9,109 nucleotides of DNA from an uncultured Varibaculum sp. (GTDB lineage: Bacteria; Actinomycetota; Actinomycetes; Actinomycetales; Actinomycetaceae). The stretch lies in contig CAMYAU010000066.1 in the NCBI GenBank assembly GCA_947253735.1, positions 1 to 9,109 on the forward strand. Reading direction: 5' to 3'. A model generated the notes under the pieces. That model was not told the origin of the DNA and did no database searches. It saw nothing but the letters and a program-made list of their open reading frames with translations. Both the position numbers and the translations under genes were made by a program. Position 1 is the first letter of the stretch. Each line of letters starts with the position of its first letter. Of the stretch, positions 6,701 through 9,109 are shown in pieces.

Positions 6701-8239
6701 ATGAGCAGCGAATTGATGATTGGGATCGATGTCGGAACCTCCGGGGTGCGCGCGGGGGTAGTTGACACCCAAGGAAAAATTTTAAAAACCGTGTCTACCG
6801 AGTGGGAAACTGACTATCCTGCTCCCGGGCGTGCCCAGCAAGACCCCCAAGACTGGTGGAAGGGGGTATGTGAAGTAACCAGTGCAGTCATGTCAGACTT
6901 TGATCCCGACGCTATTTGTGGGCTGAGCATCGATGCTACCTCCGCAACGGTAGTACCCTGTACTAACGATGGAAAGGCGCTGCGCCCGGCAATTATGTGG
7001 ATGGATGTGCGGGCGATTAAGGAGGCGCAGGTGCTTTCCAATACTGGTGATCCTGCCCTTAAGTATGCCGGACATGACGTCGTTAGCGCCGAGTGGGGGA
7101 CTCCCAAACTAATGTGGCTCAAGAATAATGAGCCAGAAATCTGGGACAGAACTGAGGTTATTGCCGATTGTCTGGACTATCTGATTTTCCAGATGAGCGG
7201 GCAATGGACAGCTTCAATATGTAACTGTTCCTGTAAATATTTCTATGACTCCAACTGGGGAGGCTGGCCCACCACTCTATACGAAGCAGCCGGCATCCCC
7301 GAAGCCCTCAACAAATTCCCTGAGCGCGTCCTTAAGCTGGGGGAAGTGGCCGGATCCTTGACTGCGGAAGCGGCTGCACTTTTGGGGCTCAAAGCGGGAA
7401 TCCCGGTTATCGAGGGCGGTATCGATGCCCATGTGGGAGCTATCGGGTTAGGGGTAGTGGAGCCCGGTTCTCTGGCCCTGATCACCGGATCCTCGCACGT
7501 AATGTTGGGGCAAACCGATAAAGCGGTTTACTCGATGGGAATCTGGGGCGCATATTATGATGCCATTATTCCCGGTCAATACACTCTGGAAGCCGGGCAG
7601 GTTTCCACTGGATCTATGCTCAGTTGGTTTGTGCGTAACTACTGTGTAAAGGCGCTTGAAAACGAACGCCTAACTGGGCAAGATCCCTATGTGTACCTCG
7701 ATAGGCTTGCCAGCGAGGTGCCGATCGGAGCTAACGGTATCGTCGCCCTCGACCATTTCCAAGGTAACCGTACCCCCTTCGTTGATGCCCGCTCCCGCGG
7801 CCTGTTCGCGGGGCTCTCGCTTTCCCATACCGAAGCGGATATGTACCGGGCAGTACTAGAAAGCGTCTGCTACGGAACCGGTGCCATCTTTGATACCTTC
7901 CGGCAAAAAGGTTTCGCCCCGAAACGAGTAATGGCCTCCGGCGCCCCTACCAAGTCAAAACTGTGGATGCAGATGCACGCGGATGTAACCGGAGTACCGA
8001 TTATTATTCCTGAAAATGTGCAAGGCCCCCTGTTTGGGTCCGCGATGCTGGCGGCCTGTGGAGCTGGGATCTTCTCCTCGGTTGAGGAGGCAGCCGCGCA
8101 AATGGTGCGGGTGGATAAGACCTATGAACCCGACCAGGCTGCTCATCAGGAATACCGCTTCTACCTGGAGCGTTACTTAGAGTTATATAAGGCGGTGTCT
8201 CCGATTGTGGCCAAGATCGGAGAGTATCAGCAACAGTAG
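6701..8239 (+). CDS. FGGY-family carbohydrate kinase, ribulokinase-like branch
   Basis: This cytosolic ATP-dependent sugar or polyol kinase has 512 residues, the usual FGGY length. The first ATP phosphate loop is GIDVGTSGVRAGVVD (8-22). IMWMDVRA (98-105) is the substrate-side motif, and EWGTPKLMWLKNNEPE (131-146) is the family hallmark. GGIDAHVGAIG (239-249) carries Asp242, the expected catalytic base. ITGSSHVMLG (261-270) is the second phosphate motif, and LEAGQVSTGSMLSWF (296-310) is very like ribulokinase-type kinases. The adenosine segment MASGAPTKSKLWMQMHADV (411-429) has Ala-Pro where a glycine pair is commoner, and GPLFGSAMLAA (442-452) ends the core. A cysteine cluster, CNCSCK (174-179), sits in the lobe-I insertion. 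The gene starts 37 nt after the regulator's stop and 58 nt precede the dehydrogenase, so all three probably share an mRNA. Candidate substrates are a ketopentose, tetritol or pentitol; the sequence does not choose. Xylulokinase and an LsrK-like role are less likely. Confidence 0.88.
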   Translation: MSSELMIGIDVGTSGVRAGVVDTQGKILKTVSTEWETDYPAPGRAQQDPQDWWKGVCEVTSAVMSDFDPDAICGLSIDATSATVVPCTNDGKALRPAIMWMDVRAIKEAQVLSNTGDPALKYAGHDVVSAEWGTPKLMWLKNNEPEIWDRTEVIADCLDYLIFQMSGQWTASICNCSCKYFYDSNWGGWPTTLYEAAGIPEALNKFPERVLKLGEVAGSLTAEAAALLGLKAGIPVIEGGIDAHVGAIGLGVVEPGSLALITGSSHVMLGQTDKAVYSMGIWGAYYDAIIPGQYTLEAGQVSTGSMLSWFVRNYCVKALENERLTGQDPYVYLDRLASEVPIGANGIVALDHFQGNRTPFVDARSRGLFAGLSLSHTEADMYRAVLESVCYGTGAIFDTFRQKGFAPKRVMASGAPTKSKLWMQMHADVTGVPIIIPENVQGPLFGSAMLAACGAGIFSSVEEAAAQMVRVDKTYEPDQAAHQEYRFYLERYLELYKAVSPIVAKIGEYQQQ

Positions 8240-8249
8240 ACAGTTACCA

Positions 8250-8265
8250 AGAAATTTAGAAATTT
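8250..8265. repeat. Tandem AGAAATTT octamer in the kinase/dehydrogenase spacer
   Basis: AGAAATTT occurs twice head to tail (8250-8257 and 8258-8265) and is followed by T-rich sequence up to about 8272. The 58-bp spacer is far more AT-rich than the genes around it. There is no GC-rich hairpin, so it is not an ordinary terminator. A promoter here is not convincing: TTACCA 8244-8249 and TATTTA 8268-8273, spaced 18 bp, are both weak. Confidence 0.35.
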
Positions 8266-8283
8266 TTTATTTACAAACATCTT

Positions 8284-8289
8284 GAGGAG
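8284..8289 (+). promoter_or_regulatory. Strong Shine-Dalgarno site of the GpsA-like gene
   Basis: GAGGAG lies 8 nt before the ATG at 8298, within TTGAGGAGAAAATAAA. It is the best ribosome-binding site in the window and fixes the start of the last gene. Confidence 0.7.
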
Positions 8290-8297
8290 AAAATAAA

Positions 8298-9109
8298 ATG
8301 GCAAAAATTGTAATGCTGGGATCGGGAATCATGGCAACTGCTCTTTCCTTCCCTGCCAGTGAAAATGGTCACGAAGTGCGTTTAGTGGGCACCCATTTGG
8401 ATCGGGATATTATCGACTCGATTAAAAGCAAAGGGATTCATCCTGACCTGGGGCTAAAGGTTAACGAGGGGGTTAAGGCGTATCAGTTAGAGGACGCGGA
8501 AGAAGCCTTCGCGGATGCGGACGTAGTCATGTGCGGGGTTAACAGCTTCGGGATCGAATGGGCTGGGGAGCAGCTAGCCGGACTGCTAAAACCAGGCCAA
8601 CACGTTCTGTGTATAACTAAAGGGATGCGTGCCGACGAGGACGGCACCATGCATGTATTGCCGGAGGTACTCAAGAAAGCGGTAGGCCCGGAGTTAGCCT
8701 CACAAGTTTCCTGGTCAGCCATCGTAGGCCCTTCTATCGCCGGAGAACTCGCGGTTCATCACGACACCTGCGTGGTCTTTTGCGGAGAGGATCAAGAGGT
8801 ACTCACCAAGCTGGCCGAAATGTTCCGCACAGATTATTACCACGTGTGGACTTCTACTGATTTTATCGGTCATGAAACTGGGGCAGCGACCAAGAATATT
8901 TATGCGTTTGCCGCCGGATTTGGAGATGGTTTGCTGGATAAAGAAGGTAAAACCGATAACAAATATGTGCGCTACAACTATGGCGCCGCGGTATTTGCGC
9001 AAGGCCAAAAGGAGTTACGCCAATTCGTGCAGCTGCTCGGGGGAGAGGCAGTAACCGCTGACGGCCTGGGCGGAGTTGGCGATATGTTCGTAACCTCTAT
9101 GGGAGGACG
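8298..9109 (+). CDS. Glycerol-3-phosphate-dehydrogenase-like NAD(P)-dependent oxidoreductase, 3' end outside window
   Basis: This is a GpsA-fold dehydrogenase, a family that reversibly oxidises a phosphorylated polyol such as glycerol 3-phosphate to the keto form. The first 270 codons are visible. Residues 3-16 form a Rossmann beta-alpha turn, GSGIMATALS (8-17). CITKGM (105-110, Lys108) corresponds to the family ATKG motif. VGPSIAGEL (143-151) matches SGPSFAxE, and ETGAATKNIYAFAAGFGDGL (193-212) holds the expected catalytic Lys199. GLGGVGDMFVTSMGGR (257 to the edge) corresponds to the GLAGLGDL region and reaches the phosphate-binding Arg. Between GDGL and AAVFAQG about ten extra residues are inserted (DKEGKTDNKYVRYN), and the usual N-T-R/K-A-A block reads YNYGAA. 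The protein is thus a divergent member and probably uses a substrate other than dihydroxyacetone phosphate. Its position behind an FGGY kinase and a SorC-type regulator points to catabolism rather than lipid synthesis. NAD versus NADP preference cannot be judged. Confidence 0.85.
   Translation, partial: MAKIVMLGSGIMATALSFPASENGHEVRLVGTHLDRDIIDSIKSKGIHPDLGLKVNEGVKAYQLEDAEEAFADADVVMCGVNSFGIEWAGEQLAGLLKPGQHVLCITKGMRADEDGTMHVLPEVLKKAVGPELASQVSWSAIVGPSIAGELAVHHDTCVVFCGEDQEVLTKLAEMFRTDYYHVWTSTDFIGHETGAATKNIYAFAAGFGDGLLDKEGKTDNKYVRYNYGAAVFAQGQKELRQFVQLLGGEAVTADGLGGVGDMFVTSMGG

Noticed and set aside
8715..9008. 97-codon frame antisense to the GpsA-like gene
   Set aside because: It is covered by a strongly supported coding frame on the + strand and has no ribosome-binding site or family motif.

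Overview
The window looks like chromosomal DNA of an actinobacterium with intermediate GC content (roughly mid-50s percent by eye). The gene content suggests this: an AcnA-type aconitase, an actinobacterial-looking 1-deoxyxylulose-5-phosphate synthase, a CBS-domain ClC protein, and two genes that appear to be transcribed without leaders. A moderate-GC Actinomycetaceae member (Mobiluncus, Varibaculum or a relative) is my best guess. It is an inference from gene style, not a match to a known genome.

Left part (1-3584): the C-terminal part of aconitase (+ strand, cut by the left edge) converges on a ClC chloride channel/exchanger gene (- strand). The 216-bp gap between them holds a 17-bp inverted repeat with one mismatch and arms 113 bp apart. 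Middle part (3585-5564): clc and dxs (first enzyme of the MEP isoprenoid pathway) diverge from a 96-bp spacer. Both starts are pinned by close upstream in-frame stops, lack a Shine-Dalgarno sequence and sit 6-7 nt after a -10-like hexamer, so both mRNAs are probably leaderless.

Right part (5565-9109): an apparent catabolic operon on the + strand. It encodes a SorC-family sugar-phosphate-responsive regulator, an FGGY carbohydrate kinase of the ribulokinase-like branch, and a glycerol-3-phosphate-dehydrogenase-like (GpsA-fold) protein cut by the right edge. A TTTGCA-N7-TGCAAA palindrome covers the -35 box of a good promoter in front of the regulator, which suggests autoregulation. The likely logic is that the kinase phosphorylates an imported sugar or polyol, the phosphorylated product or a derivative is the SorC-type effector, and the divergent GpsA-like enzyme interconverts the phosphorylated polyol and ketose. 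The substrate cannot be read from the sequence. This three-gene set is the most interesting part of the window. I see no CRISPR array, tRNA, rRNA, insertion sequence, phage gene or recognisable defence system, and no gene-free stretch longer than about 216 bases.
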